Assembly: GCA_937884735.1 (NCBI GenBank)
Contig: CAKZYI010000468.1
Coordinates: 1-6,016 of the forward strand
Direction of reading: 5' to 3'
From: an uncultured Pleurocapsa sp.
GTDB taxonomy: Bacteria; Cyanobacteriota; Cyanobacteriia; Cyanobacteriales; Xenococcaceae
DNA: 6,016 nucleotides
The translations under genes were made by a program, and so were the position numbers. Below, one piece after another: positions 1 to 5,376 of this stretch; position 1 is the first letter of the stretch, and each line of letters opens with the position of its first letter. A model generated the notes under the pieces. The model was given only the letters and a program-made list of their open reading frames with translations, was not told where the DNA came from and ran no database searches.

Positions 1-409
1 GGGCATAAAGCGAACCTTCATGGGAAAGACCAGTACGAACTGGATCGATCAAATCGTCAACGTTATATTCAGCAGGTAGATTATCTAGTGGCTTCAACCA
101 ACCTCGTTTTGCCCAAATCGGTGCCTCATAAGAACCAATAGTTAAGACATCAAACTGACCACCTCCACTAGCAACGTCGGTAGTAGTGCGTTGACGTAAA
201 ATATTTTCTTCTAGGACTACCCAGCGCAGCTCTATATCAGGATTCTCGGCTTCAAACTTGCGCGATAAATCCTGCATGACCACCATATCGCCGTTATTGA
301 CAGTTGCAATAGTTAATTGCGTTTTGTCTTTTGCCTCCGATTCGCCTCTACAGGCTTGCAATAACGGTATCAGCATGACGCTAATCAAAAACGTCTTTAT
401 TTTATTCAT
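1..409 (-). CDS. Polyol (mannitol/sorbitol-type) ABC transporter substrate-binding lipoprotein, 5' part only
   Basis: The gene reads leftward from ATG at 409-407 and leaves the window after 136 codons; a full family member has roughly 430 residues. The product should be an extracytoplasmic lipoprotein that captures a sugar alcohol or related sugar and delivers it to a MalFG-like permease. Seen: a basic start (MNKIK), a hydrophobic stretch at residues 7-19, and a lipobox ending LLQAC, so Cys20 is the probable lipidated residue (Gln at -2 is slightly unusual). The mature part begins TIATVNNGDMVVMQ (about 33-46), followed by PDIELRWVVLEENILRQR (about 57-74), GGGQFDVLTIGSYEAPIW (about 82-99) and LSHEGSLYA at the edge. 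From memory these blocks are characteristic of SmoE/MtlE solute-binding proteins within the family 1 binding proteins. Permease and ATPase genes would be expected beyond the left edge. A divergent SorC-type regulator shares its upstream region. The family is confident; the exact ligand is inferred. Confidence 0.9.
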   Translation of the reverse strand, partial: MNKIKTFLISVMLIPLLQACRGESEAKDKTQLTIATVNNGDMVVMQDLSRKFEAENPDIELRWVVLEENILRQRTTTDVASGGGQFDVLTIGSYEAPIWAKRGWLKPLDNLPAEYNVDDLIDPVRTGLSHEGSLYA

Positions 410-419
410 ATCAATTTTT

Positions 420-424
420 TCCTT
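420..424 (-). promoter_or_regulatory. Shine-Dalgarno of the solute-binding protein gene
   Basis: On the minus strand AAGGA lies 10 bases before the ATG at 409. It supports that start over the in-frame Met12, which would remove most of the signal peptide. Confidence 0.5.
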
Positions 425-467
425 AACAAAGCCTTTAAACCCAATTGAATGTTGAATTTAGTCAACG

Positions 468-473
468 AGTATA
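468..473 (-). promoter_or_regulatory. Candidate -10 box for the transporter operon
   Basis: TATACT on the minus strand differs from TATAAT at one base and lies about 60 bases before the start codon. No good -35 hexamer sits 16-18 bases upstream (only TTCAAA, about 20 bases away). The palindromic operator candidate at 510-525 lies 36 or more bases further upstream, an arrangement that would fit activator-assisted as well as repressed transcription. This is inference from sequence alone. Confidence 0.35.
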
Positions 474-509
474 AACAGCTTTATTCCTTTTATTTTGAAT
501 AGATTGAAT

Positions 510-525
510 TTGAGCAATTGCCCAA
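510..525. promoter_or_regulatory. Candidate operator palindrome TTGAGCAATTGCCCAA
   Basis: The 16-bp palindrome has one mismatched pair; a perfect copy would be TTGAGCAATTGCTCAA, and the match extends one pair further on each side. It lies about 100 bases upstream of the solute-binding protein start, and its half-site TTGAGCA recurs at 883 and 902 on the regulator side. SorC-family regulators bind as dimers or tetramers to such inverted repeats and commonly control neighbouring uptake operons, so this is the best candidate binding site for the regulator encoded at 1132-2088. Confidence 0.5.
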
Positions 526-526
526 A

Positions 527-882
527 AATTAAATAAATACTCTGTATTCAGAATCATAGTCATTTTCACGATGATTATGAGAAGAGCTTTACGATTTGAA
601 ACAATTGCTTATTTAAAGGTAAATAGATTCTGGCGATCGCCAAATACGATCTTGACGAAGCCGACAAAATTACTAGCTCAAGCGGGTGTACACCATTTTT
701 TTTCTGAGCCAATAGAGAGAGAATACCAGGCGATCGGCTTAGTGCAGATCGGACTTTGGATATAGAAAGATGGCAAATAGCGTTGCTTTCCAACAAGGGA
801 TGGAGCAATCTATATCGTTAGATTTAAACTTAATGTTGTAAAAAACAGTTGCTTTTAATTGCTCTATTCGCTCCATCTAAAA
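527..882. other. Central part of the divergent intergenic region, no convincing gene
   Basis: This stretch of about 350 bases holds only short overlapping open frames on both strands (up to 64 codons on plus, 77 on minus). Neither has a clear Shine-Dalgarno site, a recognisable motif or a domain. It contains one HIP1 octamer at 633-640 and a near copy (GCGATCGG) around 732. AATTGCTC at 857-864 is the complement of part of the operator motif. The stretch may contain a long leader, an unrecognised small RNA or gene remnants, but nothing seen allows a firm call. Confidence 0.4.
633..640. repeat. HIP1 octamer GCGATCGC
   Basis: A perfect GCGATCGC, here within the 10-bp palindrome GGCGATCGCC. HIP1 is a dispersed palindrome strongly over-represented in many cyanobacterial genomes, so it serves as a taxonomic marker. 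Confidence 0.85.
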
Positions 883-910
883 TTGAGCATACCTTAAGTT
901 GTTGAGCATA
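883..910 (+). repeat. Direct repeat TTGAGCATA x2, possible operator half-sites
   Basis: TTGAGCATA occurs at 883-891 and 902-910, start to start 19 bp. The first seven bases equal the left arm of the palindrome at 510-525 in front of the divergent transporter gene. The second copy runs into the AT-rich palindrome at 906-925. Recurrence of one half-site on both flanks of the shared control region suggests binding of one regulator, possibly as a tetramer that loops the DNA. Confidence 0.4.
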
Positions 911-925
911 TATTTAAATATGTGC
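906..925. promoter_or_regulatory. 20-bp AT-rich palindrome upstream of the regulator
   Basis: The sequence pairs 9 of 10 positions around its centre: GCA, one mismatch, then ATATTT facing AAATAT, and TGC at the far end. It lies about 207 bases before the regulator start. It could be an autoregulatory operator of the SorC-type protein. AT-rich palindromes arise easily in such DNA, so the call is tentative. Confidence 0.35.
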
Positions 926-979
926 AATCTTGCTTACGATATATATAAGCTGTGAATTTGCTTTGTTCCCAGTTATCAA

Positions 980-995
980 CTTTTAAGCTTTTAAG
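980..995 (+). repeat. Perfect 8-bp tandem repeat CTTTTAAG x2
   Basis: CTTTTAAG is repeated directly without spacer, with AAGCTT palindromic at the junction. It lies about 140 bases upstream of the regulator start, possibly in promoter or leader DNA. No function can be assigned. Confidence 0.4.
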
Positions 996-1131
996 AAAAC
1001 TAGAAAATTTAAGATTCCTTTGAAGACTTACAAGAGAATTTCACTCATCTTTAGAGAAGGTATTTTAAAAGGGTTGCAAGATTTTTTAATTCACATCAGG
1101 CGTAATATATAAGTATTGAACAACAGAAAAT

Positions 1132-2088
1132 ATGCCAAAACCCCGTTTTACGCAGCGCGGTAACAAACTCGATCTAGCAGCCCGCGCAGCTTGGCTCTAC
1201 TACATTGGAGACAATACTCAAGAAGAAATTGCTATCAAACTGAATGTATCGCGACAAGCAGCCCAACGATTAGTCGCTTTGGCAGTCAGCGAAAAACTCA
1301 TTAAATTTCAATTAAACCATCCTCTGAGTAACTGCATTGGTCTATCTGAAGCTCTGCGTGATAAGTTTGAACTGTCTACTTGTGAAGTAGTACCTGGTAG
1401 TACAAATGGTCTGCGTAAAGGTCTGGGTATTTGTGCAGCAGCTAATCTAGAGACATATTTAATGGCGAAAACGCCTGCTGTCATAGCATTCTCTTCTGGT
1501 CGCACGTTGCGGGCGATGGTCGAGCAAATTCCCTCTATGAATCAGCCTCAGCATAAAATTGTTTCGATAATTGGCAATATGTCTCACTATGGTCGAGCAG
1601 GTCGTCATGAAGTGGTGATGCATCTTAGCGAGCTTACGGGTGCTGAAGCATATCCAGTACCGACTCCAGTAGTAGCCTCCAGTGTTAAAGAACGCAAACT
1701 ATTGCAAACACAACAATCGTTCATCACCGTCAAATCTTTAGTAAATCAGGCAAAAGTAACCTTTGTTGGCATTGGTGATATCGGCTGGAATGCCCCTCTC
1801 CACGAAAGTGGCTTTGTCAACGATAAAGAGATTACCGAACTTATGGAAATAGGTGCTGTTGGAGAAGTCGCGGGATGGGCATACGACAAGAATGGTACTT
1901 TATTAACCAAGGGCACTAATAACAGAATTGCGGGCGTTCCCCTCGAACAGCCCGTTCAGCGACTGACGATTGGAGTTGCAGGGGGTTTACACAAACAAGA
2001 AGCTATAATTGCCGCGTTAAAAAGCAGACTAATCAATGGATTAATTACAGATGAAGCAGTTGCAGAATCAATTCTTCAGACAGTGTAA
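1132..2088 (+). CDS. SorC-family sugar-binding transcriptional regulator
   Basis: A 318-residue cytoplasmic DNA-binding protein with the family's usual length and two-part layout. Residues about 15-60 form the N-terminal helix-turn-helix: ARAAWLYYIGDNTQEEIA, then the recognition segment LNVSRQAAQRLV. Residues about 65-316 match the SorC sugar-binding domain, a phosphosugar-isomerase-like Rossmann fold. Landmarks are SSGRTLRAMVEQIP (121-134), IGNMSHYGRAGRHEVVMHLSE (147-167), TFVGIGDIGWNAPLHESGF (210-228), GAVGEVAGWAYDKNG (241-255) and TIGVAGGLHKQEAIIAALKS (279-298). The family usually senses phosphorylated sugars or polyols. Its divergent placement against a SmoE/MtlE-type binding protein matches rhizobial smo loci, where a SorC/DeoR-type regulator (SmoC) accompanies a sorbitol/mannitol transporter. 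Control of that transporter and of its own gene is inferred. The upstream DNA carries TTGAGCA sites and palindromes. The ribosome binding site is weak, but ATG at 1132 puts the N-terminus at the expected distance from the helix-turn-helix. Confidence 0.92.
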   Translation: MPKPRFTQRGNKLDLAARAAWLYYIGDNTQEEIAIKLNVSRQAAQRLVALAVSEKLIKFQLNHPLSNCIGLSEALRDKFELSTCEVVPGSTNGLRKGLGICAAANLETYLMAKTPAVIAFSSGRTLRAMVEQIPSMNQPQHKIVSIIGNMSHYGRAGRHEVVMHLSELTGAEAYPVPTPVVASSVKERKLLQTQQSFITVKSLVNQAKVTFVGIGDIGWNAPLHESGFVNDKEITELMEIGAVGEVAGWAYDKNGTLLTKGTNNRIAGVPLEQPVQRLTIGVAGGLHKQEAIIAALKSRLINGLITDEAVAESILQTV

Positions 2089-2089
2089 T

Positions 2090-2207
2090 TGCCTAATTCA
2101 TCTCAAACTAATGAAACGGTAGTAAATTTAGGATTACCCAAATGATGATATTGTGAGCATAAGTCGTTGTGACATTCTTAATTATTGTGCGTTTAGCGAA
2201 TTAGGCA
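2090..2207. repeat. 10-bp perfect inverted repeat spanning the intergenic gap
   Basis: TGCCTAATTC (2090-2099), starting two bases after the regulator stop, is the exact complement of GAATTAGGCA (2198-2207), with 98 bases between. The right arm ends four bases before the Shine-Dalgarno of the next gene. In a read-through transcript from the regulator gene the arms could pair; alternatively they could be ends of a small inserted element. No target-site duplication was evident. Confidence 0.45.
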
Positions 2208-2210
2208 GCA

Positions 2211-2217
2211 AAGGAGG
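2211..2217 (+). promoter_or_regulatory. Strong Shine-Dalgarno AAGGAGG deciding a GTG start
   Basis: AAGGAGG, continuing as AAGGAGGTGA to 2220, is an almost full anti-16S complement. It lies 8 bases before GTG at 2226, the ideal spacing. The in-frame GTG at 2217 overlaps this site and is therefore an unlikely start. Such a strong site is notable because the other starts in this window have weak or no Shine-Dalgarno. Confidence 0.7.
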
Positions 2218-2225
2218 TGAGAGGA

Positions 2226-2597
2226 GTGAGCTTCTCTGAATCGGCAGCTATCTTAGACGTTGATATGCTGTTTACCTGGTATTCTGAAATCGCCAAAGGA
2301 AACTGTCATTGTCATCTGCGGATTTATAAAGTGACGTTTGATCGCGCAGTTATTATTGTTTCAGAGCTGCCTAATAATCCTGGTCGGTCGATTACTGATG
2401 AAGCATCGACCTTAATTAACCTTGTATGTTACAAATTTGGTTTTGCTTCTTATAAAGTGATGTGGATCGAGCATTATCCACCTGGGTATCTCAAAGATGG
2501 TGAAACCTACGATGAGGTGGTGATGGCGGCAGGATATATTTCTTCTAAGAGAACTAATAGGCAATCCTTGGAGAAGCTGCTGGGGGTTAGTGTCTAA
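2226..2597 (+). CDS. Small soluble protein of unknown function (123 aa)
   Basis: GTG at 2226 is preferred because AAGGAGG lies 8 bases upstream; the longest frame would start three codons earlier at 2217. The protein has no signal peptide or membrane span. It contains a hydrophobic beta-like strand, RAVIIVSELPNNPGRSITD (about 40-58), then a helix-like EASTLINLVCYKFG (about 59-72), then YKVMWIEHYPPGYL (about 76-89) followed by an acidic DGETYDEVVMAA (about 91-102). The N-terminal part has a CHCH cluster (27-30) that could bind metal, though with one Cys-x-Cys only this is weak. The ELPxNPGxSIT ... VWIEHYP pattern resembles small conserved proteins I have seen in cyanobacteria, but I cannot name a family or function. 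It lies 137 bases after the regulator on the same strand and could be co-transcribed or independent. Confidence 0.75.
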   Translation: MSFSESAAILDVDMLFTWYSEIAKGNCHCHLRIYKVTFDRAVIIVSELPNNPGRSITDEASTLINLVCYKFGFASYKVMWIEHYPPGYLKDGETYDEVVMAAGYISSKRTNRQSLEKLLGVSV

Positions 2598-2646
2598 TTC
2601 TGATTGAGAAATTAGGTGCATTTTTGAAAATCTAAAATGTCTTGCC

Positions 2647-2883
2647 TCAATGAATACTTTTTCCAAGTTTAATTGAACGAATTTCCACCAGATCTCGAAT
2701 TAAAGGTATTCGACATTGAACATATTCAGAAATAAAAGAAATTTCTTCACGTTCTAAAACAGCTTCTGTTGCAATCTTTGATTGCATTCGATAAATAAGT
2801 TCAGAATCTGACAAATTTAAAACCTCTTCTTCTAGCTCTTCGATAATCAACCAAATTTTTTGTACTAATAGCTTATTAGGCAT
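2647..2883 (-). CDS. Small helical hypothetical protein (78 aa)
   Basis: Reading leftward from ATG at 2883-2881, the product is short, charged and probably all-helical. KLLVQKIWLIIEELEEEVLNLSDSELIYRMQSKI (about 4-37) is followed by ATEAVLEREEISFISEYVQCRIPLIRDLVEIRSIKLGK (about 38-75). The layout of a first amphipathic helix, an LSDxEL turn, and a C-terminal EYVxxRIPLIRDL segment is reminiscent of short conserved cyanobacterial proteins of unknown role. No catalytic motif, signal peptide or membrane segment is seen. No Shine-Dalgarno precedes the start, which is common in cyanobacteria. It faces the 123-residue gene across a 49-base gap and is separated from the broken membrane gene, on the same strand, by 190 AT-rich bases that probably hold its promoter. 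A frame this long with sensible amphipathicity is likely real, but the call is moderate. Confidence 0.6.
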   Translation of the reverse strand: MPNKLLVQKIWLIIEELEEEVLNLSDSELIYRMQSKIATEAVLEREEISFISEYVQCRIPLIRDLVEIRSIKLGKSIH

Positions 2884-3073
2884 AATGTATTTTTTATGAC
2901 TACGTTTAGTAAAATACTGATTTTTTCAAATTAATTGGCACAAATTATACATTTTGAAAATAGGGTCACCAAGTTTAATATGATACTTTTTGAACCGCTT
3001 TACTTTAATTATTTGTATTAATAGCATTGAATATATGTAAAAAGAGCATATAGAAATAATTGGGAGTGGTCAA

Positions 3074-4715
3074 TTAACTAACAAATAACCAAACCGTACT
3101 GGCGATCGCTAAAATAAAAAGTATTCGCCATAAGGCAAATAAAATTGGAATTAATGAGGCTAATGAAGACTCCTTACTAACGCGATCTTCAAAACGAAAA
3201 GGAAATAAATCCCAAGTTACTCGATTATTGGGAGCAAATCCTGGTGACTCTGCTAAAGTTCGGCTAATTTGAGGATGAGGATAGCGATCGTAATTAGCAA
3301 CTAACGCAATATTTTTTATTCTCTGTACTAGTCGTAGAGAAGAACCAGCACCAATCTTTTGCTGTGTTGCTTCCAAACCAGGAGGTAAAATAATAGAAGC
3401 TAACTGAACCAAGATGGCAAAAATAATGGTGATTTTGGCTATCCAGCTAAAAATTTTAGATAATAAGCTTTTTTTTGCTTTTTTGATTGCTCCTTGAATA
3501 ACCAAAGGAATGAGTGGTAGTAACAATAAAAGTATTGAGTTGATATGGCATCTTGCTCCCCACTCCCCGTGTAAAACCCAAGCATAAGCCCAAGAGTAAA
3601 GTGCCCAATGAAGAATAAAATTTATTAGTCCAACACTCAAAAAAATTCTAATTGGATTAGACAAATATTTCCAACAAACTATAGCTAAAATAAGACAAAT
3701 AATGACTAAAGGATCGTAGATAAAAATACTTTTTTCTGGGGAATGTAAAGGGGCAAGTAAACTATCTATATGAAGTTTATCTAAAATTTCTTGCCAAGGA
3801 ATTGCTTTATCTTCTCCTTGGACAATACCATTAACTGCGTTACCAGCATTAGCAACTGACGATTTAGTAAAAGTTTGTACGTGAAGTGATGTAGCAGTTA
3901 CACACCAGCTACCTTATCGAAAAAAGTTAAAAATCTTTCGAGTAGGATAAAAGGTATAAAACCTACTAACCACCAAATAATAGCATTTGTAACTTTAAAT
4001 AAAATAGGTAATAATAAAGCGCGCTTTCTATCTGTTTTTTTAATATCTTGAACTTGCTGATTCACAATAAGTCCAACCAAAAAAGCCAAAACGGTTGCTA
4101 CATGAAGTACACTGGTTACTCTGATCAAGAAAGCAAAACCTAAAGCAAAACCGCTGAAAACAAGAAACTTTCTTTTCTTTTTAAGAATAAAATTAAATAC
4201 ATTGAAATGACCGTATCCGTAGCGGAGAGATTCAACAAAACCAGCAATATTATTTGATTATTCTGTTGATGAAAACTTGAATAAAATAATACAGTACTAC
4301 CTAAAAAGAAAATCATACTTGATAAAGCCGCCAATTTTTCGGAATATCCCAGTAGTTTTAAAAATCTAAAACTTTCAATTATAGCTAATAAACTTAAAGG
4401 TAAAAAAATCAGAAAACTGATTACTAATTCCGCAAGGCTTTGACGTTCTTGATCGTCAACGATTTTTTGTCCAATTTTATGTCCCAACCAATCTCCTGGT
4501 AGCATCATCATTGATTGCCCCAGATCGTAAGGAATATAGTTTTTGCCGTTTATACTTATATTCAGCTTATCATTGGCAATTGTTTCTTCAGCTCCTGTCC
4601 ACCAAGCATGAGCCATTTGTAATCTGCGCTGCGTGTCAATATTGCTAATACTGCCAGGATTAATAATAATTAGCCAAAGTAATACAGCTAAAGTAAGTTT
4701 TTGGGCTATTTTCAT
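3074..4715 (-). pseudogene. Multi-pass membrane protein, GT-C/GT39-like glycosyltransferase, broken by two frameshifts
   Basis: Three segments in successive frames read as one protein of about 547 residues. Segment A runs from ATG at 4715 to about 4240, with TM1 at residues 7-22, a loop starting NIDTQRRLQMAHAWW (Asp27), and YDLGQSMMMLPGDWLG. Segment B, about 4240 to 3901, holds ESLRYGYGHFN and FSGFALGFAFLIRVTSVLHV. Segment C, 3898 to 3074, begins TATSLHVQTFTK and contains SIFIYDPLVIICLILAIVCW and HGEWGARCHINSILLLLLPLI. An Asp in the first loop, a GQSxxxxP block, a LGFAFLIRxTS helix and a W-G-R-rich loop before a Leu-rich helix resemble GT-C lipid-sugar-dependent transferases such as GT39/ArnT-like proteins. 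About 11 hydrophobic spans are visible. Each frame change equals one missing base (or two extra): one near 4230-4257, the other within 3898-3913. No other stop interrupts the reading. The TTG-started frame at 3664 is merely the tail of segment C. Function by family is tentative; the disruption is directly visible. Confidence 0.8.
3102..3109. repeat. HIP1 octamer GCGATCGC
   Basis: A perfect GCGATCGC inside the 3' end of the broken membrane protein gene. Another Asp/Arg-coding AGCGATCGT near 3282 is a near match. Confidence 0.85.
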
Positions 4716-4748
4716 AAAAGGCTGTTTTCATACAATATGATATTTTTA

Positions 4749-4769
4749 AATTAGCAATTAGCTAATTAG
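4749..4769. repeat. AATTAGC heptamer tandem and palindrome AATTAGCTAATT
   Basis: AATTAGC occurs twice in tandem (4749-4755, 4756-4762), followed by TAATTAG, which creates a perfect 12-bp palindrome at 4756-4767. AATTAGCAA recurs at 4825-4833. The tandem lies 34 bases upstream of the membrane gene start and may be part of its promoter or operator region. Confidence 0.4.
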
Positions 4770-4803
4770 AATACAGCAGTATATTTTGTTTTCAACGTTT
4801 ACT

Positions 4804-4822
4804 CTTACTTTTCTCTTACTTA
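4804..4822 (+). promoter_or_regulatory. 11-bp-phased octamers, cluster 1 (PHO-box-like)
   Basis: CTTACTTT (4804-4811) and CTTACTTA (4815-4822) are separated by three bases, giving an 11-bp period. Cyanobacterial PHO boxes bound by SphR/PhoB are 8-bp direct repeats close to CTTAACCT with 3-bp spacers. These octamers differ from the consensus (C/T)TTAA(C/T)(C/T)(T/A) at one position. No good third unit follows. The cluster is about 90 bases upstream of the divergent membrane gene but is oriented toward alaS. Confidence 0.3.
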
Positions 4823-4987
4823 ATAATTAGCAACGCTACTTTTTCTTTACATCACAAAAGGCTTTTAGAATCTTATTTACTTTTGGTTTTTGATTCATAG
4901 TTATTTCAATCAAGTACTAGATTAAAATAGTTTAGATATAAATTAGAAGAAGATAGGTGTTAGCCTACCTTACATAGAAATAATTTA

Positions 4988-5017
4988 CTTACTTTTAGCT
5001 TACTTTTTCCTCACATT
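4988..5017 (+). promoter_or_regulatory. 11-bp-phased octamers, cluster 2 (PHO-box-like triple repeat)
   Basis: Three units with exact 11-bp spacing: CTTACTTT (4988), CTTACTTT (4999) and a degenerate CTCACATT (5010), each pair separated by 3 bases. Three 8-bp units with 3-bp spacers is the usual PHO-box architecture in cyanobacteria. The units match that consensus at 7 of 8 positions for the first two and less well for the third. A partly matching copy, TACTTTTTCTTTACAT, lies at 4837-4852 (14 of 16 bases identical to 5001-5016). The site is about 360 bases before alaS, which is far for direct control. Confidence 0.35.
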
Positions 5018-5073
5018 GAAAACGAGCAATTTTGTAGTGGTCTATAAATCAAACTAACAAAATAGTAATCATT

Positions 5074-5100
5074 GTCCTGTAGGGACGAACGGCCCTTCGT
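5074..5100. repeat. Degenerate short palindromic repeat (two adjoining hairpins)
   Basis: GTCC-TGTAG-GGAC (5074-5086) adjoins the 16-bp palindrome ACGAACGGCCCTTCGT (5085-5100), which has one mismatched pair. GC-rich palindromes of the kind GTAGGGGCGAA...TTCGCCCCTAC are scattered through intergenic DNA of many cyanobacteria, and GTAGGGACGAACGG here looks like a decayed member. There is no T-run after it, so it is not an obvious intrinsic terminator. Confidence 0.45.
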
Positions 5101-5122
5101 TAAGATAAATGTTGTGTTTGTG

Positions 5123-5130
5123 GCGATCGC
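5123..5130. repeat. HIP1 octamer GCGATCGC
   Basis: A perfect copy, unusual only in being in intergenic DNA; it is followed by a T-run. Confidence 0.85.
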
Positions 5131-5180
5131 TTTTTGTCATCAATTTTTTATAATTTATCTAAAATTAAATCCAAAGAATT

Positions 5181-5188
5181 GCGATCGC
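5181..5188. repeat. HIP1 octamer GCGATCGC
   Basis: A perfect copy 58 bases after the previous one, followed by a partial copy (TAGCGATTG) near 5201. Confidence 0.85.
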
Positions 5189-5376
5189 ATCCTCGCTTAT
5201 TAGCGATTGAAATATTTTTATTCATTACTTTTCTATGAATGCTCATAAAAATTATTTTCTTTCTCTTTGCGCCTTTGCCCAAAACACGGAGCTAGATAAA
5301 TGCTTTAGAAGAGACTCAACATATCCATAAAAATGCAAAAATAAAAGAATACACAAAAACCATTAAATAAACTACT

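Larger units (their letters stand above)
4716..5376. other. 661-base intergenic region before alaS, no convincing gene
   Basis: The region separates the divergent membrane gene and alaS and should carry both promoters. It is very AT-rich and lacks a coding frame of note; the longest plausible frame, 31 codons at 5235-5330, has no ribosome binding site or recognisable product. It holds AATTAGC repeats, two clusters of 11-bp-phased CTTACTTT octamers, a hairpin repeat at 5074-5100, two HIP1 sites and a pyrimidine-rich CTTTGCGCCTTTGC stretch. No clear sigma-70 promoter could be picked with confidence. Confidence 0.55.

Noticed and set aside
258..455. 65-codon open frame on the plus strand
   Set aside because: It lies antisense to the start of the solute-binding lipoprotein gene, whose reading is supported by a signal peptide, lipobox and family motifs.
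571..808. Overlapping short open frames on both strands (64 and 77 codons)
   Set aside because: Neither has a ribosome binding site, a recognisable motif or a convincing composition, and they occupy the same DNA on opposite strands.
1308..1505. 65-codon minus-strand frame
   Set aside because: Antisense shadow inside the SorC-family regulator gene.
2594..2625. Possible terminator hairpin CTAATT...AATTAG followed by TTTTT
   Set aside because: The stem is only six A/T-dominated pairs with two wobble pairs at its base, and the T-run starts five bases later; too weak to call an intrinsic terminator.
2412..2666. 84-codon minus-strand frame
   Set aside because: It overlaps most of the 123-residue plus-strand gene and the end of the 78-residue minus gene; the plus gene has an excellent Shine-Dalgarno and this frame has none.
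2886..2904. NtcA-like GTA...TAC site near the 78-residue gene
   Set aside because: The spacer is 11 bases rather than the 8 required for an NtcA box.
3074..3664. Separate 196-residue membrane protein starting at TTG 3664
   Set aside because: The same frame is open upstream to 3898 and continues the sequence of the preceding segments, so it is the tail of one broken gene.
3898..4128. Separate 76-residue membrane protein starting at ATG 4128
   Set aside because: The frame is open upstream to 4257, and the internal Met is an Ile/Met position inside a LGFAFLIRVTS helix; it is the middle part of the broken gene.
5235..5330. 31-codon plus-strand frame
   Set aside because: It is very short, has no Shine-Dalgarno, and overlaps a low-complexity CTTTGCGCCTTTGC stretch of a kind that recurs in cyanobacterial intergenic DNA.
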